A DNA stretch of 64,000 bases from Clostridia bacterium (GTDB lineage: Bacteria > Bacillota > Clostridia > Oscillospirales > Acutalibacteraceae): the NCBI GenBank assembly GCA_024404025.1, contig JAKSQP010000004.1:93346-157345 (forward strand), read 5' to 3'. Made by a program: the position numbers and the translations under genes. The notes beneath the pieces were generated by a model. It saw only the letters and a program-made list of their open reading frames with translations. It made no database searches and was not told the DNA's origin. Shown piece by piece: positions 23,272-32,113 of this stretch (the first letter of the stretch is position 1; each line of letters starts with the position of its first letter).

Positions 23272-24833
23272 AACAGGTCGCAAACTCCCTTCGTGAATAT
23301 TTCTTCAACTGAAATTTTGCCGTCAACAATATCCTTTGCCGTCTGCGAAAGCTCTTCCTGGCTGTATGATTCAAGAAGAGAATCTATATTGGAAGCGTTT
23401 TCGGATTTGCCGGTGCCGTTTTTCTTTGCGAGAGCGGTGCAGATATAAACCGTGTTGACAAGTTCATCCGTATAGCCTGAGGAATCGCCCATTGAATAGA
23501 GATAATATGCTCTTTCTTCGGCGGCATAGGCTTCTTCAAAAGCGTTGTCATAATCCTTTTGGAGAAGATATGTCACTGCAAGCTGGCGGTGAAGCTCCGG
23601 AATATAATCATAGGTTTGGAATGCCTCGGTGCAGATTTCCTTGACCTTGTCATATTCGCCGGAAAGGCGGTAGAACGTTGCATCAAGAACATATTTTGCA
23701 TCAACCGTGTCATTGTATTTTGTGAAATCATCAATGAGGGTCTGCGCCTTGTCTTTTTCGCCCTTGAGCATCAGCGCACGGAGCTTTGTGAGATAAACCT
23801 TGTAATTGCCCTTGTCCTTTGCGAGCATTTCGTCCATCAGAGCGATTGCATCATCGGGCTTGTTCATTTTCAGATAAAGAGCGGCAAGGTCCTGATAATA
23901 GAGCCATGCGTAATTTTCTCCCGAAGCCTTTGCGGTCTTATCGAGAGCGGCATATTTTTCCGAAAGAAGCTCAAAATCATCGTTTTTGAGATATTCGGCA
24001 GCGTTGCATATCATATAGTAAACGAAAACATCGTCAACGTTCTCCTGGCCTTTGACGCTGAGGAACGCTTTTTCAATTTCGTCAACGGTTGCGCCGTCGT
24101 AAACCATGTCGCCGCCTGCCTGTGAAATTGCGTTATAGGAGCTCTGGAAGGTTTCGAGCATCTTTTTATAACTCTGAAGCTTTTTGTTTCTTGAAACATA
24201 GCCGTCATCTTCAACGGAGAAAACGGCGCCGATGCTGTTGCCCGCTTCAAGAGGAGAATATGCGTTTGCGATTGCTTCGATCTGCTTTGCCTTAAGACCG
24301 CAGCCTATTTTGACAAACGGAATTTCTCTGCCGAGAATGCTTGAAAGTTCATCTCTGACGGATGATGTTTCGCTGTAAGCATAATAAGCCGAATACCAGC
24401 AGTCATTTGCGGCATATCCGTCGCCCTTTGCGCTCTGAATCGCTATTGAGCTGACAAGGAAAACCTGAGCGGTTGCGAAAAGCGAAAGCAGGAGAGCGGC
24501 AAAGCCGATGATCCAGCCGGCAGCGGGGATTTTCGTTTTGAGAAGCTCTTTTTCGCAGGTTTCGCAATATTCGCTGCCCTCTTTGCATCTTCTTGATCCG
24601 CAGCGCACGCAAAGCTCGTCTTCGGGAATTTCTTCTTCCTCTTCTGCTGCTTCGCCCTCTTCGGAGGATTCTGCGGTTTCCGGATTTTCTTCCGCTGCTT
24701 CTGCGGGAGCTTCACCGGGAAGAGCTTCTTCCTGTAAGGCGGCAGTTTTTTTCTTTTTGGTTGAGAGAATTATTGCAGCTGCCGCAATTACAATGGCGGC
24801 AACGGCAATGGCTAACCAGATCCATTTCTGCAT
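23268..24833 (-). CDS. Membrane-anchored zinc-ribbon and TPR protein
   Basis: Protein of 521 aa. It has an N-terminal membrane helix (about 4-23), a low-complexity Glu/Ala-rich stretch (35-70), a four-cysteine zinc ribbon (CVRCGSRRC...CETC), a second membrane helix (IIGFAALLLSLFATAQVFLV) and a long C-terminal region with TPR-like repeats such as WLYYQDLAALYLKMNKPDDA and LHRQLAVTYLLQKDYDNA. It looks like a scaffold exposing a repeat domain on one side of the membrane. No catalytic motif is visible. The ribosome binding site is weak. The 3' end overlaps the next gene. Confidence 0.7.
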   Translation of the reverse strand: MQKWIWLAIAVAAIVIAAAAIILSTKKKKTAALQEEALPGEAPAEAAEENPETAESSEEGEAAEEEEEIPEDELCVRCGSRRCKEGSEYCETCEKELLKTKIPAAGWIIGFAALLLSLFATAQVFLVSSIAIQSAKGDGYAANDCWYSAYYAYSETSSVRDELSSILGREIPFVKIGCGLKAKQIEAIANAYSPLEAGNSIGAVFSVEDDGYVSRNKKLQSYKKMLETFQSSYNAISQAGGDMVYDGATVDEIEKAFLSVKGQENVDDVFVYYMICNAAEYLKNDDFELLSEKYAALDKTAKASGENYAWLYYQDLAALYLKMNKPDDAIALMDEMLAKDKGNYKVYLTKLRALMLKGEKDKAQTLIDDFTKYNDTVDAKYVLDATFYRLSGEYDKVKEICTEAFQTYDYIPELHRQLAVTYLLQKDYDNAFEEAYAAEERAYYLYSMGDSSGYTDELVNTVYICTALAKKNGTGKSENASNIDSLLESYSQEELSQTAKDIVDGKISVEEIFTKGVCDLL

Positions 24834-24928
24834 AATCCATTTCTCGCTTTCTGTTTAAGTAATTAAAATATTATCATTTACAGACCTTAATTTCAAATAA
24901 AATCCGCATTGTTTACATAAAGTTAAAA

Positions 24929-26458
24929 TTATCTGTGCCAATAGCTGCGGTCAAGGCTGCGATACTGAACTGCCTGCGCAATATGAGGCACATCAATTTT
25001 CCCGCTTCCCTGCAGGTCGGCAACCGTTCTTGCGACCCGAAGTACTTTATCATAGGCTCTTGCCGAGAAATCGAGCCTTTCAAAAACTCTTTTCAGAGTG
25101 GCTTCTGCGGCAGGGGTCAGAACGCAGAATTCTCTCGTTTGAGCGGAATCCATTTTCGCATTGCACGAAACTCCGCTCCCTTTGAGCCTTTCCTGCTGGA
25201 TCTTTCTTGCGGCGTTGACTCTCTTCTTTATTTCCGCCGAGGATTCCGAAGGCATTTTATCGGAGAGCTTTTCAAAATCAACGGGCGGAACTTCAATATG
25301 AATATCAATTCTGTCAAGCAAAGGACCCGAAATCCGTGAAAGATAACGCTTTGCGGCTCCCTCCGGGCAGGTACACGGTCTTTTCGGATGGCCGAAATAT
25401 CCGCAGGGGCAGGGATTCATTGCACACACTATCATTGCAGAGCAGGGATAGGTGAGCGATGCGTTTGCGCGGGAAATCGTGATTTTGCTGTCTTCAATCG
25501 GCTGGCGAAGAACCTCCATGGCAACTCTTGAAAATTCGGGAAGCTCATCGAGAAACAGAACGCCGTTATGAGCAAGCGAAATTTCGCCGGGTTTCGGAAC
25601 TGCTCCTCCGCCCGAAAGACCTGCGGGTGAAACCGTATGGTGAGGCGAGCGAAAAGGTCTTTCTCTGATGAGTGAAACGCCCTCCGGAAGAACTCCCGCA
25701 ATCGAATAAAGCTCGGTAGTCTGAAGGCTTTCTTCAAATGTCATATCCGGCAGGATAGACGGAAGCCTTTTTGCGAGCATACTTTTGCCAGAGCCGGGAG
25801 GTCCGATCATAAGAATATTGTGTCCTCCCGCAGCGGCGATTTCAAGAGCGAGCCTCGCTTCCTGCTGACCCTTGACATCCCTGAAATCCGGCAGAGGAAG
25901 ACGATTTATCGCTTCCGCATTTTCATCAAAGCTTACCGGCGAAAGCGGATTTGTTCCGTTTAAATGATTGATTATTTCAACAACATTTTCTGCGGCGAAT
26001 ATTTCCGCATTTTTCACAACGGAGCATTCGTGAGCGTTTGCTTTCGGCACGAAAATGCGTTTTATTCCGCTGTTTGCCGCTCTTATGACCATCGGGAGAG
26101 CGCCGTTGACCCGGCGGATAAGCCCGTCAAGCGAAAGTTCGCCGATGAAAGCGCAGTCATCGGTATTGCAGCGGAGCTGCTGATTCGCCTTGAGAACGGC
26201 AATGAAAATCGGCAGGTCATAAACGGGGCCTTCTTTTCTCACATCCGCAGGGGAAAGATTTATCGTGATTCTGCTTTGAGGAAATGTAAATCCGGAATTT
26301 TTGATCGCCGAACGAACACGATTTTTTGATTCGCTGACCGCCGTATCCGGCAGACCGACCATTTCTATTTTCGGAAGCCCCTGGCCGTAGTCAACCTCAA
26401 CGCCGACCATATAGCTGTCTATTCCGAAAAGCCCCATGCTGTTTATGCGAGCAAACAT
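24929..26458 (-). CDS. comM: YifB/ComM family Mg-chelatase-like AAA+ ATPase
   Basis: Protein of 509 aa with the ChlI-type domains: an N-terminal Lon-like fold (ending near GTNPLSP), a Walker A GPPGSGKSM, Walker B VLFLDELPEF, the MNPCPCGYFG cysteine motif with further cysteines in RPCTC, and the C-terminal Mg_chelatase_C segment ending in YRSLDRSYW. Haemophilus ComM is a branch-migration helicase important for natural transformation; in Clostridia the role is assumed. GGAGGAG lies 8 bp upstream of the ATG. Confidence 0.95.
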   Translation of the reverse strand: MFARINSMGLFGIDSYMVGVEVDYGQGLPKIEMVGLPDTAVSESKNRVRSAIKNSGFTFPQSRITINLSPADVRKEGPVYDLPIFIAVLKANQQLRCNTDDCAFIGELSLDGLIRRVNGALPMVIRAANSGIKRIFVPKANAHECSVVKNAEIFAAENVVEIINHLNGTNPLSPVSFDENAEAINRLPLPDFRDVKGQQEARLALEIAAAGGHNILMIGPPGSGKSMLAKRLPSILPDMTFEESLQTTELYSIAGVLPEGVSLIRERPFRSPHHTVSPAGLSGGGAVPKPGEISLAHNGVLFLDELPEFSRVAMEVLRQPIEDSKITISRANASLTYPCSAMIVCAMNPCPCGYFGHPKRPCTCPEGAAKRYLSRISGPLLDRIDIHIEVPPVDFEKLSDKMPSESSAEIKKRVNAARKIQQERLKGSGVSCNAKMDSAQTREFCVLTPAAEATLKRVFERLDFSARAYDKVLRVARTVADLQGSGKIDVPHIAQAVQYRSLDRSYWHR

Positions 26459-26636
26459 CAGTTCATCTCCTCCGTATTATTTTGCGTATATATGTTAAAT
26501 AATATCATAAACAGAAAAAAATTACAACCTTAACGGAAAACGATGTGATATTTTTTATTATATTTCTTTAAAAGAATATTAAAATAAAATATATTTGTTA
26601 TTATGTAAAATGGAATAATATACTGGAGTGATGGTT

Positions 26637-28814
26637 TTGGCAAAGACTCTTGTTCTTACCGAAAAACCGTCCGTTGCGAAGGACATTGCGAGAGTTCTCG
26701 GATGCAGAAAAAACGGCAGCGGATGTATTATCGGTGATAAATATATAGTTACCTGGGCGCTCGGCCATCTTGTTACCCTTGCCGACCCCGAGGCGTATGA
26801 CAATAAATATAAAACCTGGCGTATGGAGGATCTTCCGATGCTTCCGAAGCACATGAAGCTCGTTGTTATCGGCCAGACCTCGAAGCAGTTCAAGGCGGTC
26901 AGCGCTCTGCTTTCAAGCCCGGAAATCAGCAATGTTGTTATTGCAACGGATGCCGGAAGAGAAGGCGAGCTGGTTGCAAGATGGATAATTCAGAAAGCGA
27001 ACTGCAGAAAACCGATGCAGAGATTATGGATTTCATCGCAGACGGATAAGGCGATCAAAGAGGGCTTTGCTTCTCTGAAGCCCTCATCGCAATATGATAA
27101 TTTATACAGAAGCGCTCAATGCAGAGCAGAGGCAGATTGGCTTGTGGGGCTTAATGTGAGCCGTGCGCTGACCTGCAAACATAACGCTCAGCTTTCGGCA
27201 GGCAGAGTTCAGACCCCGACTCTTGCAATGATAGTCAAAAGAGAAGAAGAAATTCTGAAATTCAGACCGAAAACCTTTTATACGGTCAAGGCGGATTTCG
27301 GCGGATATTCGGCGCTTTATAAGGATACGCATAATCAGGCAAGATTCTTTGATCAGGCAGCAGCGCAGAAAATTGCCGACGAAATCAAGGGCAAAAGAGG
27401 GATTCTTTCGGAGGTCAAAAAGGTTTATCGCTTCAAGGCTCCGCCTGCAGCTTATGACCTGACGGAGCTTCAGAGAGATGCAAACAGAAAATACGGCTAT
27501 TCCGCAAAGCAGACGCTTTCATATATGCAGAGCCTTTATGAAACTCATAAGCTGCTCACATATCCGAGAACGGATTCGAGATACATTACAAAGGATGTTG
27601 TTGCAACTCTTCCCGAAAGGCTGCGTGCGATAGCAGTCGGTCCCTATAAAGAGCTTGCGAATGCGGTGCTTAAAATGAAGCCGCTTTCCACAAAATATAT
27701 AGTAAACGATGCAAAAGTCACAGATCATCATGCGATAATTCCGACGGAGCAGTATGTTGACCTTAACAAGCTTTCTCGTGAGGAACGCCATATCTATGAC
27801 CTTGTTGTGCGCCGCTTTATCGCCGTGTTGAGTGCGCCGTTTGAATATGACGAGGTGCAGGTCAAAATCACCGTCGGCGGATATAATTTTTACACAAAGG
27901 GTCAAACCGTTAAATCCGCAGGCTGGAAAGCGGTCTATGATTCATCGCTTGAAGATGATGACGAAGAGGATTCCGATATTTCTTCGCAGTCGCTGCCCGC
28001 TCTTTCGCAGGGAGCGCCGGCTTTTGTTCAGAATGTAAGAGTCAGCGAGGGCAAAACCGCTCCGCCTGCAAGATATACGGAAGCAACTCTGCTCACGGCA
28101 ATGGAAAACCCGACGGGTCAGGTTGATGACGGCTCGCTTCGTGATGCTCTCAAAACTGCGGGAGGTCTGGGTACTCCGGCAACAAGAGCCGATATAATCG
28201 AAAAGCTCTTTGATTCTTTCTGCGTTGAGCGCAGAGGCAGAGAGATTTATCCGACCTCAAAGGGCAAACAGCTCATTGAAATCGTGCCTGCCGAGCTTCG
28301 CTCCGCAGAGATGACGGCAAAATGGGAGCAGCGCCTTTCGCTTATTGCAAACGGCAAGGCGGATGACCGCCGGTTTATAGAAGAAATGCGCACCTATGCG
28401 GCGTCGCTTGTAAACGATGTCAGATCGGGTGATGCGCAATACAGACACGATAATATCACCCGTGAGGTATGCCCCGAATGCGGAAAATATCTGCTTGAGG
28501 TCAACGGCAAAAAGGGAAAGATGCTTATTTGCCAGGACAGAGAATGCGGATACCGCAAGAGCATAAGCGTTGTCACGAATGCCCGATGCCCCGAATGCCA
28601 TAAGAAGCTTGAAATGAGGGGCGAGGGAGATAAAAAAACATTTTTCTGCGTTTGCGGATACCGTGAAAAGCTTTCGGATTTTGAAAAACGGAAAGAAAGC
28701 AGCGGCGCAGGCAAGAGAGATGTTGCCGGCTATATGCAGAAGCAGGCAAAGGAGAGGGTCGCAAGCAATCCTCTCGCAGATCAGCTCGCAAAGTGGATGG
28801 AGGAAAACAAATGA
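26637..28814 (+). CDS. topB: DNA topoisomerase III
   Basis: Type IA topoisomerase of 725 aa. The Toprim domain starts AKTLVLTEKPSVAKDIARVLG. The active-site tyrosine lies in LLTYPRTDSRYI. TPATRADIIEKL is present, and the C-terminus has two zinc-ribbon-like cysteine sets (CPECGKYL...CQDREC and CPECHKKL...CVCG). A TTG at 26637 is chosen as the start because GGAG is 8 bp away and it gives the family N-terminus MAKTLVL; the ATG at 26631 is only 2-3 bp from that site. It overlaps the next gene by 4 bp and heads an unusual five-gene operon. It could be a mobile-element-type TopB, but no other mobile genes are adjacent. Confidence 0.93.
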   Translation: MAKTLVLTEKPSVAKDIARVLGCRKNGSGCIIGDKYIVTWALGHLVTLADPEAYDNKYKTWRMEDLPMLPKHMKLVVIGQTSKQFKAVSALLSSPEISNVVIATDAGREGELVARWIIQKANCRKPMQRLWISSQTDKAIKEGFASLKPSSQYDNLYRSAQCRAEADWLVGLNVSRALTCKHNAQLSAGRVQTPTLAMIVKREEEILKFRPKTFYTVKADFGGYSALYKDTHNQARFFDQAAAQKIADEIKGKRGILSEVKKVYRFKAPPAAYDLTELQRDANRKYGYSAKQTLSYMQSLYETHKLLTYPRTDSRYITKDVVATLPERLRAIAVGPYKELANAVLKMKPLSTKYIVNDAKVTDHHAIIPTEQYVDLNKLSREERHIYDLVVRRFIAVLSAPFEYDEVQVKITVGGYNFYTKGQTVKSAGWKAVYDSSLEDDDEEDSDISSQSLPALSQGAPAFVQNVRVSEGKTAPPARYTEATLLTAMENPTGQVDDGSLRDALKTAGGLGTPATRADIIEKLFDSFCVERRGREIYPTSKGKQLIEIVPAELRSAEMTAKWEQRLSLIANGKADDRRFIEEMRTYAASLVNDVRSGDAQYRHDNITREVCPECGKYLLEVNGKKGKMLICQDRECGYRKSISVVTNARCPECHKKLEMRGEGDKKTFFCVCGYREKLSDFEKRKESSGAGKRDVAGYMQKQAKERVASNPLADQLAKWMEENK

Positions 28815-30433
28815 AAAGGTTTTTTTCTTTGTTTCTCGTTTTGGTTTTTATATTTATGCTTTCTTCCTGCTCCGATAAAAGCACGGGTAAAAGCGTAACC
28901 TATTCAATAGGCAATTCGCCGGCAACCCTTGATCCGCAGTTTGCTTCGGATACTGCGGCGCAGGTGGTTATCAACAACACCTTTGAGGGACTTGTAAGAC
29001 TTGATAAGGACGGAAAGGTCATTCCGGGGATCGCAGAGGAATGGAGCATTTCCGCCGACGGACTTACCTATGCTTTCAAGCTCAAGGAGGGCACGGAATG
29101 GTATTGCCCCGCCGTTCTGAAAAAGGAATACGGCGATGAATTCTATGAGAAATTTTCAACTGCAAAGGTTACGGCAGAGGATTTTGTTTTTGCCTGCCGG
29201 AGAGCAATAACCCTGCGAGAGGGAACAACTCATGCCCACAGACTTTTCGTTATCGAGAATGCTCCCCAGGTCTATTCGGGCGCTCTTCCCGTTGAAAAGC
29301 TCGGTGTTTCCGCTCCCGATGCAAATACGCTTGTTATAAAGCTGAATGCTCCGTGCTCCGATTTTCTTGAAAGGCTCACCGAATGCGAATTTATGCCCTG
29401 CAACGCCGATTTCTTTGAGGCGATGGGCGGAAGATACGGCATTTCCAACAAGCATATCATGTGCAACGGACCTTTCTATATTACCGCATGGGATCCCGAA
29501 ACATCAATAACTGCCAAGGCGAATAAATTTTATGCAGGCGAGCAGACCGTTGTGCCGTCTTCCGTTATTTTCACATTTGATGATGATCCCGGATCGGTTG
29601 CTTCAAAGGTCTCATCCGCAGCTCTTCTTGCGGGAATTCTTCCGCCGGATATTGAGATGCCGGAGGATACACATTTTGTTAAAGAAAACAGAAACGGAAT
29701 TTTCGGTTTCTGCTTTAACTGCTCCGATGAACTGCTCCGGAATGTGAATCTGCGCCTGGCGCTCTGCTGCAGCATTGACAGAAATATATTTTCTCCCGTC
29801 AACGATAACACGAAGCCGCAGTTCGGATTTATTCCCGAAAGCTGTTCCGTCGGCAGCGAAAGCTATGCGCAGGCCGCCAAAGGGCAAACGCCGATAATCA
29901 GTTACAGCGAAGCAATGGCATCCGGATTTTTCAATGCTTCTCTTGAAGAGCTTGAAAAGAGCAAAGTCAATCTGACGGTCATCTGCCCGGAATGGCTTGA
30001 AACGCAGGTCAGGCAGCAGCTTCAGGTCTGGCAGAGAGTTCTCGGCATAAACATCGGCCTTGTTGTGAATGCAATGCCGGTTGAAGAAATCAACAAAGCG
30101 CTTTCCGCCGGAGAATATCAGATTGCCCTTGCGGGAATCGCATCCGAATATGAAACGGCGGTTGATTATGTCAAATCGTTCAGAAACGGCGGATTTTTCC
30201 GCTTTGATACGGCGGAATACGGCGTGATTGTTGATAAGCTGATGAATACCGAAAACGAAACGGAGCTTGTTGAAGGCTGCTTCACGGCGGAAAATTTCAT
30301 TCTTCAGCAGGGAATCTGCTTCCCGGTTTATTCGAGAGCGAGCAGCTTCATTGTTTCGGATGAAGCAGATGAAATCTATATGCCCGGCGGACCGTCAACG
30401 GTTACTTTTATTGCCGCAAAGAGGTTTGATTGA
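28811..30433 (+). CDS. ABC transporter solute-binding lipoprotein, family 5 (oligopeptide type)
   Basis: Exported lipoprotein of 540 aa. The signal peptide ends at the lipobox LSSC (Cys about 20). The SBP_bac_5 fold is recognised by YSIGNSPATLDPQFA and NTFEGLVRLDKDGKVIPGIAEEWSIS near the start. The usual opp/dpp permease and ATPase genes are absent, so it either serves a transporter elsewhere or has another role. GGAGG lies 8 bp before the ATG, inside the topB 3' end, and the start overlaps the topB stop by 4 bp. The stop and the next start share TGATG. Confidence 0.88.
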   Translation: MKRFFSLFLVLVFIFMLSSCSDKSTGKSVTYSIGNSPATLDPQFASDTAAQVVINNTFEGLVRLDKDGKVIPGIAEEWSISADGLTYAFKLKEGTEWYCPAVLKKEYGDEFYEKFSTAKVTAEDFVFACRRAITLREGTTHAHRLFVIENAPQVYSGALPVEKLGVSAPDANTLVIKLNAPCSDFLERLTECEFMPCNADFFEAMGGRYGISNKHIMCNGPFYITAWDPETSITAKANKFYAGEQTVVPSSVIFTFDDDPGSVASKVSSAALLAGILPPDIEMPEDTHFVKENRNGIFGFCFNCSDELLRNVNLRLALCCSIDRNIFSPVNDNTKPQFGFIPESCSVGSESYAQAAKGQTPIISYSEAMASGFFNASLEELEKSKVNLTVICPEWLETQVRQQLQVWQRVLGINIGLVVNAMPVEEINKALSAGEYQIALAGIASEYETAVDYVKSFRNGGFFRFDTAEYGVIVDKLMNTENETELVEGCFTAENFILQQGICFPVYSRASSFIVSDEADEIYMPGGPSTVTFIAAKRFD

Positions 30434-30879
30434 TGACAAAGAAAAATATCGTATCCGGAATAATTGCGGTTGCCGCAGTTCTTCTCTGCATGGGAATGAT
30501 TTTCTTTTTTTCATCGCAGGATGCAAGTGAATCAACAATGATGAGCGACAGGTTTGCATTTCTTCTGCGCTGGCCTTTTGCAGTGAAGATCCTGAGAAAA
30601 TGCGCTCATTTCAGCGAATTTGCCCTGCTCGGATTTTTAACGGCATTAGCCGTGAAGAATTTTGAAAAAAAGAAATTTATTCCTGCTGCGTTTGCCATAT
30701 CCGCAGCCTATGCCGCAACGGATGAGCTTCACCAGCTTTTTGTTGAGGGCAGAGCGTGCAGATTTTTTGATTTCGGGGTGGATTGCAGCGGAGCGCTGGC
30801 GGGAATAGCCTTTGCCGCTCTGATGATATATTTGTTTTCCCGTTTGAGGGGAGGAAAAAAAGATGACGGAAAATGCTAA
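30433..30879 (+). CDS. VanZ family membrane protein
   Basis: Integral membrane protein of 148 aa with four hydrophobic helices. The family motifs are FFFSSQDASES, KCAHFSEFALLGFL and AATDELHQLFVEGR-C. VanZ homologues give low-level teicoplanin resistance in enterococci and are otherwise unassigned envelope proteins. The ATG at 30433 overlaps the upstream stop, with AAAGAGG before it. The end overlaps the GH5-like gene by 17 bp. Confidence 0.9.
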   Translation: MTKKNIVSGIIAVAAVLLCMGMIFFFSSQDASESTMMSDRFAFLLRWPFAVKILRKCAHFSEFALLGFLTALAVKNFEKKKFIPAAFAISAAYAATDELHQLFVEGRACRFFDFGVDCSGALAGIAFAALMIYLFSRLRGGKKDDGKC

Positions 30880-32113
30880 AGTTTTATCCGTGACCTGCGC
30901 TGCGGGAGCGGCATTTGCCGCTGTTCCGGTCGTTTACGGCGTAATCAGGAATTCGCTGCCGAAGCCGATAACCGATGCAGACAGGCTCCGCATTGAAAAC
31001 GGCAGATTTTTTACCGAGGGCGGAAAGCCTGCGATTCTTCACGGAATGAATCTCAACGATGAATTGTTTTTCTGCAAAAGAAATTCAGAGAAGGTAAACG
31101 AAACGGTTGAAGAGATTTATTCGGGTTTTGCAAAGCGCTTCGGAGCTTACGGAGCGAGAACCCTGATAAATGAATATAACAATGCGCTCATTTCGGATGC
31201 AGATCTCAAGTATATAAAGAAGCTCGGCGCAAACTGCGTCCGGATCCCGGTCAGGTGGTATCTGATTTTCAGAAAACACGATTGCAAGAGCAAACCGATG
31301 CTTGAAAGAATTGATGCGCTCGTTGAAAAATGCAGAAAGCTCGGTCTTTATGTTATCCTTGATCTTCATTCGGCGCCAAACGGAGTTTTTGAAAGCGGAA
31401 AAGAGGGCTTTGAGGCGAGAAATGCGGTTGTCAGAATATGGTCGCAGTTAGCTGCTCATTATAAAAATGACCCTGCCGTTGCTGCCTTTGATATTCTCAA
31501 CAGGCCGCTCAACAAGGTTGCAGATGCCGAAGGAAAGCTTGAGATCCTGCATAAGCTCTATGCAAGAGTTTTCAAGGCGGTCAGAAATATTGACGAAAGC
31601 AGAATTCTGATCATGGAAGCGGCCGGATATGCGGATTCTCTGCCGGAAGCGGAAAAATATAAAAATTCGGGCGTTGCGTTCGGCCTTTATTCGCATTTCC
31701 ACACAACCTTTGAAACCGAAGCAATGCTTAAAGATATAAAAAGAATGAAAGACGGCGGAATACCGTTTGTTGTCTGCAAAATCCGTTCGGATGAAAACTG
31801 GAATTATTCTCTCGGCAAGCTCTGCGATGCGGGAGTATCGTGGCTCGCCGGCGATTATAAAGGAGAAGCCGGAATGTGCCGCCTTTATAAAGGCGAAACG
31901 GAATATGCCGATCTTGATAACGAGAGCTATGATGAGCTGACGGCGAAATGGAAATCGGCTCCGCTCACAAAGAACTATACCGAGGGCAAGGAGCTTGCAA
32001 AAACATTCAGAACCTATTTTGCGTTCGGTGAACCTGCAGAAAAAGAAAAAACGGTCAAGCCCGAATTCAAGGTCAGATTCGGATTCAATATCATCAAGGG
32101 AGTAAAAAAATGA
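30863..32113 (+). CDS. GH5-like protein lacking both catalytic glutamates (predicted pseudoenzyme)
   Basis: Protein of 416 aa with an N-terminal hydrophobic anchor (about 7-28) and a TIM barrel of the cellulase GH5 type: GKPAILHGMNLNDELF, GANCVRIPVRW, GLYVILDLHSAPNG and the NxP strand. The acid/base NEP motif is NRP (Asn213-Arg214-Pro215). The nucleophile strand that should read G-E reads VVCKIR (303-308), so Lys306 replaces Glu or the position is lost. The barrel is otherwise intact and in frame, which argues for a binding or structural role rather than a decaying gene. GGGGAGG lies 8 bp upstream, inside the VanZ gene. Confidence 0.75.
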   Translation: MTENAKVLSVTCAAGAAFAAVPVVYGVIRNSLPKPITDADRLRIENGRFFTEGGKPAILHGMNLNDELFFCKRNSEKVNETVEEIYSGFAKRFGAYGARTLINEYNNALISDADLKYIKKLGANCVRIPVRWYLIFRKHDCKSKPMLERIDALVEKCRKLGLYVILDLHSAPNGVFESGKEGFEARNAVVRIWSQLAAHYKNDPAVAAFDILNRPLNKVADAEGKLEILHKLYARVFKAVRNIDESRILIMEAAGYADSLPEAEKYKNSGVAFGLYSHFHTTFETEAMLKDIKRMKDGGIPFVVCKIRSDENWNYSLGKLCDAGVSWLAGDYKGEAGMCRLYKGETEYADLDNESYDELTAKWKSAPLTKNYTEGKELAKTFRTYFAFGEPAEKEKTVKPEFKVRFGFNIIKGVKK

